Origin: Proteiniphilum saccharofermentans | Lineage (GTDB): Bacteria > Bacteroidota > Bacteroidia > Bacteroidales > Dysgonomonadaceae | DNA: 64,000 nucleotides | Assembly: GCF_900095135.1 (NCBI RefSeq) | Contig: NZ_LT605205.1 | Location: forward strand, 3,844,001 to 3,908,000 | Reading direction: 5' to 3' | Part shown: one piece after another, positions 8,283 to 17,132 of the stretch | Position numbering within the stretch: the first letter of the stretch is position 1 | Layout: each line of letters starts with the position of its first letter | Program-made: the position numbers and the translations under genes | The notes under the pieces: model-generated | The model's input: only the letters and a program-made list of their open reading frames with translations | Told to the model about the DNA's origin: nothing | Database searches by the model: none

Positions 8283-10417
8283 TTAAAAAAATCGATATTA
8301 ATTTCAGCGATTGGTCCGTTCACTATTCCCAAATCTTTCTCATCTACATAATTGTAAACTCGGTATGTTTTATTCTTAAGTCCTCGCAATTCAATTGGAC
8401 CATTCCATTCGTCAGCATAAAAGGCATAGTAAAAATTTTCATTTTTTTGGATCACATGTGATTCAGGCTTTTCGTAAATGATATCGTAAAGGTTCAGATA
8501 ATCTCCTTTACTGAGCATTTTTTCATGGTAAAGTTTTATCCATTTTTGCCAATGTTGTTCGCGATCGCTTGTCAACTGCATATTTTCAGGACCCTCAGGC
8601 CAGGTAAACTTAGTTCCGATCACACCTCCAGCCCCCATGGATGTTGCAAAATCTTCTCCTACTTTAGCGGTATCGCTTTTGTCATTAATATCCACATCTA
8701 ATCTAATATGTTCCACATGATCGGTAAAGATGGGAGCATTTGACCCCCAAAGTGCCTTCATTGATTTCACTCTTCTTCGAACTTGTTCAACACTTGTTGG
8801 ATCAGAAACTACAGGTTGGTCGATATAAACTGATTGGTAAAAATCCTGCGTTGTTCCACAATTACAGATTTCAGTTACAGAAGACGGATTGATTGATTTC
8901 GAGGTTTCATAAATAACCTTTAATAACTTAGGAAGATCTTGGTAAGACTCCGCAGGATCCTTATGATTATGTGCCGGGTTATAACATGGAGGAACCACAT
9001 AATAGGCATCTAACTTATGGCCATCGAAACCCCATTCGTCAATAAAACGTGTAGTCAATTCTTTTATATATTCCTGAACATCTGGTAAGCTTGGACAAAA
9101 CTGGTACATGTCACGGTTATCACGTGAATAATTTCCTTTTTCATCCATTATGAGCCACTCCGGATGCTTTTTTGCTATTTCTGCTAATCCCGGATCCACC
9201 GAACCATCCCATACAGGTATGACTTCAGGTTGAACAGGGGTTGGTGCCCACCAAATTTTCACTTTAAACCCAAGATCATGTATTGATTTCACGAACTCTT
9301 TTACTTGCTTTTCTCCTTCGGGGAAGGTATAATTACGTGGATTCCAGTCTCCATATTTATCCCACCAACGATCATCTATTACGATCCATTTAATTTCTAA
9401 ATCTCTTAATTTAGGAATTACCCCGTAGATATCATTAAGTGTGAAATCGGTTAAATATCCCCAACTACACCAAATTGCTTCATGTGCGCCCATAGAAGGA
9501 GCAGGTTGTTTTACTCCTTGATCAGCCATGAGATTTGAATAAGTTCTTAGAGGGTCAAAATAATCCATAGAATGTGTGATTACGGCTCCTTTTATTGTTT
9601 TTAGACTTTCACCGGGTAATAAGTCCTGTTCCGTTTCATTTAGAATAGACACACTCACCCTGTTATCATTTTCAACTTTTACAGGAAATGAAACAAGTTG
9701 TGGTTTTGTTTCAATATGTGAGATGGCAAGTCCAATATCCTGATTCCATAAATCTACAAAGGGTATTCCCCCTCCTGTCTTAGTATCTGGTTGAACACCC
9801 ATCCAATTTTTTTGCTGAAATCCTTCTTTTATTGGAAATATATAATCTTTTCCCCAAGAAACTGAAGCTCCCTGGAAAGAATAAAAATCGAATGGTTTAT
9901 TCACAGAATTAAAAACTGATGCATCCAATTTGAAATAATTTGATATCGTTTTATCCACAGAGATACTTTCCTCTCCCAGATTTTTATATGATGCACTTAT
10001 GATTGCTACATTGGGATACTTGTCATACAATTCAATGGATAACGTTTTCTCCAAAAGGATCCCCGTTTCCGGTTCTGAAACGCCATTCACTCTAAGTTGT
10101 CTTCCTTTGCCAAAATATGAATCAATTGACTCAATAGCGATTTGTTTATAATCGACTATAAATTTTGTTACATCTTTACCATCAACTCTGATAAAATGAC
10201 TTGGCAGGGTTAGACTATCGACTGAATTCAATGGCTTTTCTCCACCTTTATAAAAAACAAGAAGATTCATTTCGGAATCCAGCTTAAGTTCAATCTCTCC
10301 GTTTTTTATCCAGATGTCACCTTTTTCTGAATATGTGAAATCTTTATTTTTATTGGAACATGATGGAAAAATCAAGCAAATAAACAGTAGCTGTAATAAT
10401 AGATCAAATTTTCTCAT
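8249..10417 (-). CDS. Lipoprotein glycoside hydrolase, GH36/GH27-clan (alpha-galactosidase or alpha-GalNAcase-like)
   Basis: The product has 722 residues. A signal peptide with lipobox FPSC (Cys20) directs it to the envelope. An N-terminal beta-sandwich (about 25-300) precedes a TIM barrel with EAIWCSWGY (about 313), WIVIDDRWWDKYGDW, KIWWAPTP, and GFDGHKLDAYY, in which Asp470 fits the clan nucleophile. VVSDPTSVEQVRRRV follows, in which Asp539 fits the acid/base. A small C-terminal beta domain follows. It would release alpha-linked galactose or N-acetylgalactosamine. The aga-type genes nearby favour a galactosamine substrate, but that is context only. The 3' end overlaps the DeoR remnant on the other strand, and the amidohydrolase gene lies 4 bp upstream. 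Confidence 0.7.
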   Translation of the reverse strand: MRKFDLLLQLLFICLIFPSCSNKNKDFTYSEKGDIWIKNGEIELKLDSEMNLLVFYKGGEKPLNSVDSLTLPSHFIRVDGKDVTKFIVDYKQIAIESIDSYFGKGRQLRVNGVSEPETGILLEKTLSIELYDKYPNVAIISASYKNLGEESISVDKTISNYFKLDASVFNSVNKPFDFYSFQGASVSWGKDYIFPIKEGFQQKNWMGVQPDTKTGGGIPFVDLWNQDIGLAISHIETKPQLVSFPVKVENDNRVSVSILNETEQDLLPGESLKTIKGAVITHSMDYFDPLRTYSNLMADQGVKQPAPSMGAHEAIWCSWGYLTDFTLNDIYGVIPKLRDLEIKWIVIDDRWWDKYGDWNPRNYTFPEGEKQVKEFVKSIHDLGFKVKIWWAPTPVQPEVIPVWDGSVDPGLAEIAKKHPEWLIMDEKGNYSRDNRDMYQFCPSLPDVQEYIKELTTRFIDEWGFDGHKLDAYYVVPPCYNPAHNHKDPAESYQDLPKLLKVIYETSKSINPSSVTEICNCGTTQDFYQSVYIDQPVVSDPTSVEQVRRRVKSMKALWGSNAPIFTDHVEHIRLDVDINDKSDTAKVGEDFATSMGAGGVIGTKFTWPEGPENMQLTSDREQHWQKWIKLYHEKMLSKGDYLNLYDIIYEKPESHVIQKNENFYYAFYADEWNGPIELRGLKNKTYRVYNYVDEKDLGIVNGPIAEINIDFFNHLLIEVTPIE

Positions 10418-10421
10418 AGTT

Positions 10422-11549
10422 TTAGGTTTTCATTTTTTTGAATTTTGGGAATAGCTTCTCTGCGTTTTTAAAGTAGATTTTATCTATTATTTCACGCGGA
10501 AGTTTTAATCCTTTGATCTCACCATCAACTTCCCACATAGTGATTGACTCATCTGTTGTGAAGAACTTCCAGTCGGTTAGCCACACATTATGTAAATGTT
10601 CTTTTAATTTTTTGGGATCATTATCATTTTCGGCACTATCGCTATTATCTGTACCATACATTATTCGATCCTGATATTTAATAATAAAATTGCGCACTTT
10701 ATCCCAATCTTTTTGCGACAGAGCTGCAATATGGCAGATTCGCGCAGCCATTTCCAGGGTCATATTAGGGAATTGTTCTAAATGCTCGGTCATTAGATCA
10801 ATACTCCACTCCATGCTCCCGAGATGTGCTCCCACAAATATAAGATTGGGATGTTTTTCCAGCATATGATCTCGGGCTTCAAGCTGGTCTTCATATGAAG
10901 GAAATTCCGGATGTAAATACATGTGGTATTCCGGATTAGATTTAAAATACTTTTTATCGTTGTTTACAGTCATCTCTTCAATGGGGAGCCAACAGTTTTT
11001 TGGTTCACCCAAATGGCCATAAAGTGGGATACCATTATCTTCTAGAAAAGAAAAAACCGGGTCGAATTTGGGATCATCAATCATAATAAATTCCCCATTT
11101 TTATCTTTTTCAACCATACCTATGTTTTTCCATACTTTTACACCAATAGCACCTTTGTCTATTGACTCTTTTATAAGAGTAATTGTCTTGTTATGCCAGC
11201 CTTCATCATCCCAATCGTCTAAAGTAAAGGTTGTTAAATATGAAATGTATCTTGGAAATTGGTTTATTTGATAAAGTGAAAATTTCTCCTGTTCATAAAT
11301 GGTGATATCATCCCACGCGTTTGTATTTACGGTGAGGATCCGGAAGTTATCCGAAATAGCCTGTTCCATAAACGCAGTTCTTGTGGTATTAATGTGACAA
11401 TGAATATCTATCTTATTTACTTTTTCAAAGTCTGATTCAGTGTAATAATCGTTCTTTTCACCACCCCTATTACAAGCAGAAACGAATGTTAATAGTATAA
11501 TTAACGTTATGGCGGCTATTTCCATCAAAATATAATTTTTTGTCTTCAT
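10422..11549 (-). CDS. Amidohydrolase-2-family lipoprotein (metal-dependent TIM-barrel hydrolase)
   Basis: The product has 375 residues. A hydrophobic N-terminus ends in VSAC (Cys26), a lipobox. The barrel shows the PF04909 pattern: IDIHCHIN (metal-binding HxH), IGVKVWKNIG with the position of the usual Lys, YGHLGEP, VGAHLGSMEW and MYGTDNSD for the later His and Asp ligands. Family members are hydrolases or decarboxylases of small ring or acyl compounds. No substrate is known for the exported Bacteroidota forms. It sits between a GH36-like and a GH20 gene with gaps of 4 and 10 bp, so it is co-transcribed. A role in removing an acyl group from a released sugar is a guess. Confidence 0.6.
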   Translation of the reverse strand: MKTKNYILMEIAAITLIILLTFVSACNRGGEKNDYYTESDFEKVNKIDIHCHINTTRTAFMEQAISDNFRILTVNTNAWDDITIYEQEKFSLYQINQFPRYISYLTTFTLDDWDDEGWHNKTITLIKESIDKGAIGVKVWKNIGMVEKDKNGEFIMIDDPKFDPVFSFLEDNGIPLYGHLGEPKNCWLPIEEMTVNNDKKYFKSNPEYHMYLHPEFPSYEDQLEARDHMLEKHPNLIFVGAHLGSMEWSIDLMTEHLEQFPNMTLEMAARICHIAALSQKDWDKVRNFIIKYQDRIMYGTDNSDSAENDNDPKKLKEHLHNVWLTDWKFFTTDESITMWEVDGEIKGLKLPREIIDKIYFKNAEKLFPKFKKMKT

Positions 11550-11559
11550 ATTTATAATT

Positions 11560-13785
11560 CTAATTGTCCAGAACTTTTTCTTTATAATACCTTATATAAT
11601 CCTTTAATCTTTCCAAATATCCTTCCATATTCAATAATTGTTCATCATAGATTAAGTATGACATATCTGGCACTCTATTCGCAAAATGACGGGCACGATC
11701 CTGCTGATGGAAAAACTCTTTTCCACGGGTACTTAAACCTTTTGGTAAACGAGTAATTTCCCATATCCTCACCAAATCATTATAAACTTTCGTTCTGCGT
11801 TCAATACTTGACTCGATCAACTCCTTAGCCTTCAATAGTTGTTCGTGGGCCATTGCTTTATCTGTAAAGGTTAAATTATGTGCCCGGGTTATTATACTCT
11901 CTAAGCTCGAAAGGTCCAGATAAGTACTGCAAGTATGACTAATCAATTCAGCAATAGTTCTGTATAATTCAAAATCATAGTCGTTTTTTGGATTTAACCT
12001 TTTATTGTTTTCGATTATTTGTAATGCTCTCTCCATTTTTTGCAATGTTTCTCTCGATTCTTCCACTTTATTCTGATACCGGGCATTCCAATATGGGTTA
12101 TATTCCATGTTATCGTTTCGAAGCATGTCAGGTATATGGGTTTTGCCTATCTCACCATGGTGCCATACATTCCGCTCAAATGTCCAGGAAAAATAATATG
12201 CCCCTTCATTTAAAAGAGAATATAATTCTTCCATGTCCATTACATTTTTACCATAATAATTCTTGTAAAATGTATTTTCAAACTCTTGCAAAGTGGGGTA
12301 ACTACCATTCCATGAATAAGCCGCAGCGGTAGCAAATCTGAGCATCCACATTTGGTTGTGCAATCCGGAATCGTCCCAAGATGTAGTTATCATGCCATCA
12401 AAAACTCCTGAAACTGCAGCTGAAGTCAAAAATTGATAAGAATTCTCCAAGCTCCCAGTGGTTTTCATTTTTCCACTGTTTCTCTCCCTATATTTATAAG
12501 GAAGAAAAAGCGGTTCGATACCGGGATTAGGATCGTAGGCGTAAACCTCGTATCCAAGATCTTTTGATCTTTTAGCATGCCGATAATCTGGAGTATCATA
12601 GTTGTAACTTTCTGTGAGCACCAAACCTTTAGAAGGAGTGAAGTTTTTAATTGGTGATGGATTGTGTTCCCATCCCATAGGTGTTTCCCATACCATGACC
12701 TTTCTTCCTGCTTTCTTAAGATGTTCAGCCGCTTTTTTTACAAACAGATGATAGACTCCGCTACGCCCGATTTCTTCGGCTTTTGCATTGCATTCAGGAC
12801 AAGCGCATAATTCGAAAGTTTCATCAGAACCAATATGAATATAATCAGAGCCAGGTGTTGCTTCAATCGCTTCTTCCCATAAATCAAAAAGCAAATCGTA
12901 AGTACCATCCTTTAAGGGACAAAATTCCCAGTTTGAGGCTGGAATTTCGCGGAGATGTTTGTATTGTGGCCATTTAAGAATAAAGCTTACATGCCCAAGT
13001 CCCTGAACTAACGGTATAAGTTCTATATGATATTTTTGTGCATAGCGTGTAATCTCCTGCATCTCTCCGGTAGTAAAGGCGCCAGGTGCACCAATCTCAG
13101 GATGGCTATTATAAGCCAGCTTATCTTCCCATTCCCATACTAGCTGGTTAATTTTATACCGCGCTAGATCTCTTATAAATTTCTCAACATAAGATATTTT
13201 ATCCTGATGATGCTTAGTATCATAATGAACCGCACGTTTGTTAATATCCGGCCAATCTTCAATAACCAATCCCGGGATAATATAACCGTTACTATTTTTT
13301 TTAATTAGCTGAAGTAAAGTTTGTGTACCATAGAAGAGACCCTCTTCACTTTTTGCCTGAATAATTAATTCATCACTGGATGTAGTGATTCTATATCCTT
13401 GCTCTTTTAGCGATTCAGGAACCTTGTTACGTGTAAGGACAATAGATTTACTCCCTTTTATACCTGTTTCAGATAATATTGCTTCAATATTCCATTCAGT
13501 TTTTAAGGTAAATACTAACTCTTCAGCTGCAAATTTATCTGCTTCTGAATTATCCTTATCAGTTACAATAATTACTTCTCCATTAATAATGAAATCATCA
13601 CCTCCCAATTGAACGTTCTGAGGAAATGGAATTAGATACAAACCTTTGTCATATAGCTCACTAGAGTGTAAACTAATACTTGAAAACAATATTGTCAAAA
13701 TAATTATTATTGGACTTAAAATTTGACTTTGATATTCTTTCAATTGTGCAGATTTTTGTTTAGTTGCTTTACTTTGATTATACAT
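11560..13785 (-). CDS. Exported GH20 beta-N-acetylhexosaminidase
   Basis: The product has 741 residues. A membrane-spanning segment at about residues 24-38 acts as a signal peptide. A GH20 N-terminal domain (about 45-175) includes EGLFYGTQTLLQLI. The catalytic barrel follows with HIGSDETFELCACPEC, in which Asp321-Glu322 are the polarising and acid/base pair of substrate-assisted catalysis. A long helical C-terminal region (about 545-741) follows. It cleaves terminal beta-linked GlcNAc or GalNAc. It is first in the minus-strand run. In the uninverted arrangement it would follow the esterase gene by about 110 bp. A small Cys-rich CACPEC stretch right after the catalytic pair may bind a metal or form a disulfide. 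Confidence 0.85.
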   Translation of the reverse strand: MYNQSKATKQKSAQLKEYQSQILSPIIIILTILFSSISLHSSELYDKGLYLIPFPQNVQLGGDDFIINGEVIIVTDKDNSEADKFAAEELVFTLKTEWNIEAILSETGIKGSKSIVLTRNKVPESLKEQGYRITTSSDELIIQAKSEEGLFYGTQTLLQLIKKNSNGYIIPGLVIEDWPDINKRAVHYDTKHHQDKISYVEKFIRDLARYKINQLVWEWEDKLAYNSHPEIGAPGAFTTGEMQEITRYAQKYHIELIPLVQGLGHVSFILKWPQYKHLREIPASNWEFCPLKDGTYDLLFDLWEEAIEATPGSDYIHIGSDETFELCACPECNAKAEEIGRSGVYHLFVKKAAEHLKKAGRKVMVWETPMGWEHNPSPIKNFTPSKGLVLTESYNYDTPDYRHAKRSKDLGYEVYAYDPNPGIEPLFLPYKYRERNSGKMKTTGSLENSYQFLTSAAVSGVFDGMITTSWDDSGLHNQMWMLRFATAAAYSWNGSYPTLQEFENTFYKNYYGKNVMDMEELYSLLNEGAYYFSWTFERNVWHHGEIGKTHIPDMLRNDNMEYNPYWNARYQNKVEESRETLQKMERALQIIENNKRLNPKNDYDFELYRTIAELISHTCSTYLDLSSLESIITRAHNLTFTDKAMAHEQLLKAKELIESSIERRTKVYNDLVRIWEITRLPKGLSTRGKEFFHQQDRARHFANRVPDMSYLIYDEQLLNMEGYLERLKDYIRYYKEKVLDN

Positions 13786-13886
13786 ATTTACTTAATTGAT
13801 AGTTTTCAACTTATTTATATTAAACCTTTATATTTCAATATATACTGATACCTATTAGAATTTATTTGTCTGAGTTATTTTTTATA

Positions 13887-13895
13887 ATTGAATTT
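13887..13895. repeat. IS flank ATTGAATTT (left side of IS copy 2)
   Basis: Reverse complement of AAATTCAAT, the nonamer at the left of IS copy 1 (1138-1146). It ends exactly at the IS boundary. The other edge of copy 2 carries a different nonamer. Confidence 0.85.
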
Positions 13896-15206
13896 CACTA
13901 CTGGACACTTAGATCCAGTTGATTTTTAATTGTTTATAATCGAGCTCTTTGACATTTTTGTAATCGCAATTCGTAAGTATCTCTCTTATAGGAGTTTTGT
14001 CCAGTAGGGAGATACTGAGTATTTGCAGAATTTCGTAGATTGGACGCTCAACTTTCAATTCGTAACCAATCAAGGCTACCAGACAGTAAGCGATGATAGC
14101 ACAATATAACTGGATTTTAACGGCGTTGATGGTCGTTCCCCAGAAGTTTTTTACTTTCAGGTGTTGTTTTATCCATTTGAAGAACAGCTCAACCATCCAG
14201 CGTTTTTTATACAGTAGCGCTATCTCGACGGCCGTCAAGTCCATGTTATTGGTTATAAAAACGAAGTCCTGCCCAGTTCCACGTCGTGATACTTGATTCT
14301 GCGCAGTTTGCCGGGATAGTCCTTTTGCTGGTAGAATCCCTCCAGTTTCCCGATCTGGTCGCATTGCACGCCCGTCGACTTGTCAACTTCCCGGGAATAC
14401 ATCCTGCGGAACTTGAAGTTCTTCTTGGCCCGCGTGACAAACCAGGCTTCGGATTCATTCACCCGGTACAACCTGTCAAAGTCCACGTATCCGCGGTCGA
14501 AGATATAAAAGCTCCCGGATTCATAATGAAGATAATCCATCGCGTTCATATCATTGACCTTTGCGCTGGTGATCAACACGAAAGTCGGAATGGAAGTCTT
14601 CAGGTCATACAATGTATGCAACTTGATGCCTCCCTTGTGCTTGCGGAACTCCGCCCACCAGAAGACACTCAGGCACAGGTCGATGGTGGAGGAGTCAAAG
14701 GCATAGACGTTCCCGTCCACCTTGACTTCGAAGTCCTCCCTGTAATGACTTTGACGGGCCTTGTCCATCATCACATAGGCAAAATCCTCAAAGATTTTAT
14801 AGCTACGGTTACGATTGGCTTTACCCAGATTTGTCCGGGTTACGCTTGCCCCCAGTCCCAAATGGTAATATTTGGATTGATGGGCTTCCAGGCTCAGCAT
14901 CAAGTCCCGCATACTGTCACGGGCTGTCAATTGTCCAAAGATCATGCATAGCATCTGGTTCCAGCAGGTGAAACTTCGGACTTTCTTGTTTCCATCGTGT
15001 CTGGATACGATATTGTCAAATACCCTGCGTGGTAGAAAATCTGTAAGCTGCGCGAAAATATATTTGCCTTGATTCATGATTTTTACTTTTGGGCAAAGTA
15101 AAATATAATCATCGCATTTCAAATCGTCACACAACTAAAATTTCTCAAAACTGCGATCTACAAAAGATTTCAAAGAACTATTTTTTTATTTAAGTGCCCA
15201 CTAATG
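13896..15206 (-). mobile_element. IS4-type insertion sequence, copy 2 (1311 bp, inverted)
   Basis: Same length and the same terminal repeats as copy 1 in reverse orientation. Every open frame translates identically. Its outer flank (15207-15215) pairs with the inner flank of copy 1, and its inner flank pairs with the outer flank of copy 1. This rules out a simple composite transposon insertion and shows an inversion of the DNA between the copies. Confidence 0.9.
13909..15077 (-). CDS. IS4-family DDE transposase, copy 2, same frameshift
   Basis: Mirror of the copy 1 gene. The first frame stops at 14253 and the second runs from the shift region to 13909. The shift site, the G TTT TTA run and the following TAA are all conserved. 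The Asp residues are in the first frame and the Glu of the YREK-type signature in the second. Two copies at two different target sites share one split. Either the split allele was able to move (programmed -1 shifting or help in trans) or recombination has made the copies identical. Confidence 0.85.
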
Positions 15207-15215
15207 ATGAAACAT
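15207..15215. repeat. IS flank ATGAAACAT (right side of IS copy 2)
   Basis: Reverse complement of ATGTTTCAT at 2458-2466. It completes the exchanged pair of target-site duplications. It lies 129 bp upstream of the preferred PIG-L start. Confidence 0.85.
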
Positions 15216-15344
15216 ATTAAATAAATAATGAATTAAATATTTATCAATATGAAAAAAAATAATCCTATCTTATCGAGACAAAATCATTTAGTGATATCCA
15301 GAGACATAGCAGAAACATCTATAACCACTAAATATCATATATCT

Positions 15345-16226
15345 ATGAAATACTTATTTGCCTTTATTATTTTTGTTTTTTGTTATAATAATAGTTATAG
15401 TCAAAACAACCAAATTAACCGGAATGATAAGATTAATGTAATTGTATTCGGAGCTCATCCTGATGATGCAGATAGCAAAGCAGGTGGAACAGCCATTCAA
15501 TTCGCGAAAATGGGACATAATGTGCTTTTTGTATCACTGACAAACGGGGATGCAGGGCACCAATCAATGGGTGGAGGAGCACTTGCAAAGAGACGTAGAG
15601 CAGAAGCAGATGAAGCAGGGGAACGCTTTGGAGTGTCTTATATAGTCTTGGAAAATCATGATGGAGAACTGATGGCAACACTTGATGTGAGAAAAGATGT
15701 TATCCGATTAATCAGACAATGGAATGCTGATATAGTAATTGGCCACAGGCAAAATGATTATCATCCCGACCACAGAAACGCTGCCATTCTTGTTCAAGAT
15801 GCAGCATATATGGTTATTGTTCCAAATGTTGTCTCTGATACACCATCTTTGAAGAAAAATCCACTATTCCTTTATGCACAGGACAACTTTCAGAAACCTT
15901 ATCCTTTTAAACCCGATATAGCCATTGATATTTCGGATGTTATTGATCAGAAAATATATGCAATGGCTGCACATGAGTCCCAATATTTTGAATGGCTCCC
16001 ATGGACAAATTCAACTATTGCGCCTACGGATAAAGAAGAAAGAATTGAATGGCTCAAAAATTCTCAAAAAACATCCATTACAACTCCTGTTAGAGAGTCA
16101 CTTACTAAATGGTATGGAAAAGGAAAAGGTAGCACAATAACAGCCGCTGAATCATTTGAAATTTGTGAATACGGTAAACAACCTACAGAAGAAGAAATTA
16201 AAGAATTATTCCCTATGTTGAAATAA
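15345..16226 (+). CDS. Exported PIG-L/LmbE-family N-deacetylase
   Basis: The preferred start is MKYLFAFIIF at 15345, which opens a clean signal peptide ending near SYSQ. The frame extends back to 15249 but adds 32 unlikely residues. Zinc-site motifs are GAHPDDADSKAGGT (family AHPDD) and YHPDHRNA. PIG-L enzymes remove N-acetyl groups from GlcNAc-type sugars or conjugates. A periplasmic deacetylase fits the nearby GH20 and AgaS genes, because AgaS acts on the de-acetylated sugar phosphate. The gene starts just right of IS copy 2. In the uninverted arrangement it would have followed the GH43-like gene. Confidence 0.75.
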   Translation: MKYLFAFIIFVFCYNNSYSQNNQINRNDKINVIVFGAHPDDADSKAGGTAIQFAKMGHNVLFVSLTNGDAGHQSMGGGALAKRRRAEADEAGERFGVSYIVLENHDGELMATLDVRKDVIRLIRQWNADIVIGHRQNDYHPDHRNAAILVQDAAYMVIVPNVVSDTPSLKKNPLFLYAQDNFQKPYPFKPDIAIDISDVIDQKIYAMAAHESQYFEWLPWTNSTIAPTDKEERIEWLKNSQKTSITTPVRESLTKWYGKGKGSTITAAESFEICEYGKQPTEEEIKELFPMLK

Positions 16227-16390
16227 TTACCTCAAAATGAATGATCACATAATAAACCAACGGTAACTAGACTGATACACAGAATTATCGATTTTATAGA
16301 TGAAAGACAAAAATGCAATAGAGAAAATTACCATCGCACTTGTTTATCTAATTTTTTTAAATACAAACTAAAATAAAAAAATATTGACGC

Positions 16391-17116
16391 ATGAAAGTGA
16401 AAATAATCGTATGTGGTTTGTTTATCACATTTGCAGCTCTAGCACAGTGGACTCCTCAACAAACAGAATGGTATTATCCCGTCCCGGCGAAAGTTATTCC
16501 GGGTAAAACCCCTGGTTCCGCCCCTTCCGATGCCATCATACTATTTGATGGAACTGATCTCTCCAAATGGGTAAATGAAAAAGGGGAAAAACCCGGATGG
16601 AATGTTACGGATGGAGTTTTATCTGTCAAGCCTGGCGCAGGAGGTATGATGACTAAAGAACATTTTGGCGATTGCCAGTTACATATTGAGTTTAAATCTC
16701 CGGCTCCTGAAAAATACAACGGACAGGATCGCGGGAATAGCGGGATTTTTCTTATGAGCCGTTATGAAGTTCAAGTACTGGATGGGGACAATAATGATAC
16801 TTATGTAAACGGAATGGTGGGCAGTATATATAAACAGACGGCTCCGTTGTTCAATGCCTATACAAAAAACGATGAATGGCAGGTATATGATATCTATTGG
16901 AAAGCTCCCAAATTCGGCACAGGTGGCGAACTTGAGTCGCCGGCAATGATAACCGTTGTGTTGAACGGTATTCTGGTGCAGAACAATTATATACTGAAAG
17001 GAAATACACCTTACATCGGATTGCCGGAGTACAATGCTCATGGACGACTTCCTTTGATGCTTCAGGATCATGGGACAGCAGTATCTTTTAGAAATATCTG
17101 GATTCGTAATCTATAA
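16391..17116 (+). CDS. Exported PF06439 (DUF1080) 3-keto-glycoside hydrolase-like protein
   Basis: The product has 241 residues with a short signal peptide ending near AALAQ. The jelly-roll fold of PF06439 is recognised by AIILFDGTDLSKWV, GWNVTDGVLSVKPG, GDCQLHIEF, GNSGIFLMSRYEVQVLD and LMLQDHGTAVSFRNIWIR. Characterised members hydrolyse or eliminate at the glycosidic bond of 3-keto sugars made by Gfo/Idh/MocA dehydrogenases. The next gene is a Tat-exported Gfo/Idh/MocA protein starting 16 bp after the stop. The pair therefore fits the oxidative route of disaccharide cleavage. The 164-bp gap before it shows no clear promoter. Confidence 0.75.
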   Translation: MKVKIIVCGLFITFAALAQWTPQQTEWYYPVPAKVIPGKTPGSAPSDAIILFDGTDLSKWVNEKGEKPGWNVTDGVLSVKPGAGGMMTKEHFGDCQLHIEFKSPAPEKYNGQDRGNSGIFLMSRYEVQVLDGDNNDTYVNGMVGSIYKQTAPLFNAYTKNDEWQVYDIYWKAPKFGTGGELESPAMITVVLNGILVQNNYILKGNTPYIGLPEYNAHGRLPLMLQDHGTAVSFRNIWIRNL

Positions 17117-17132
17117 TTATCACACTATTATT

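Larger units (their letters stand above)
2458..13895. other. 11.4-kb segment inverted between two IS4-type copies
   Basis: All eight intact genes here are on the minus strand, whereas the genes on both sides are on the plus strand. Flank order across the region is TSD1, IS(+), TSD2, segment, TSD1 reverse complement, IS(-), TSD2 reverse complement. That is what homologous recombination between two inverted IS copies, each once flanked by its own duplication, would leave. Restoring the segment gives one co-oriented series: esterase, GH20, amidohydrolase, GH36-like, agaS, gatZ-like, pfkB-type kinase, gatY-like, GH43-like, PIG-L deacetylase. The direction of the last flip (ancestral versus derived) is inferred from this co-orientation. 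Confidence 0.8.

Noticed and set aside
1138-15215. The two IS4-type copies and the DNA between them as a composite transposon
   Set aside because: A composite transposon would have the same target duplication at its two outer ends. The outer flanks here are AAATTCAAT and ATGAAACAT, which do not match in either orientation. The cross-paired flanks fit inversion instead.
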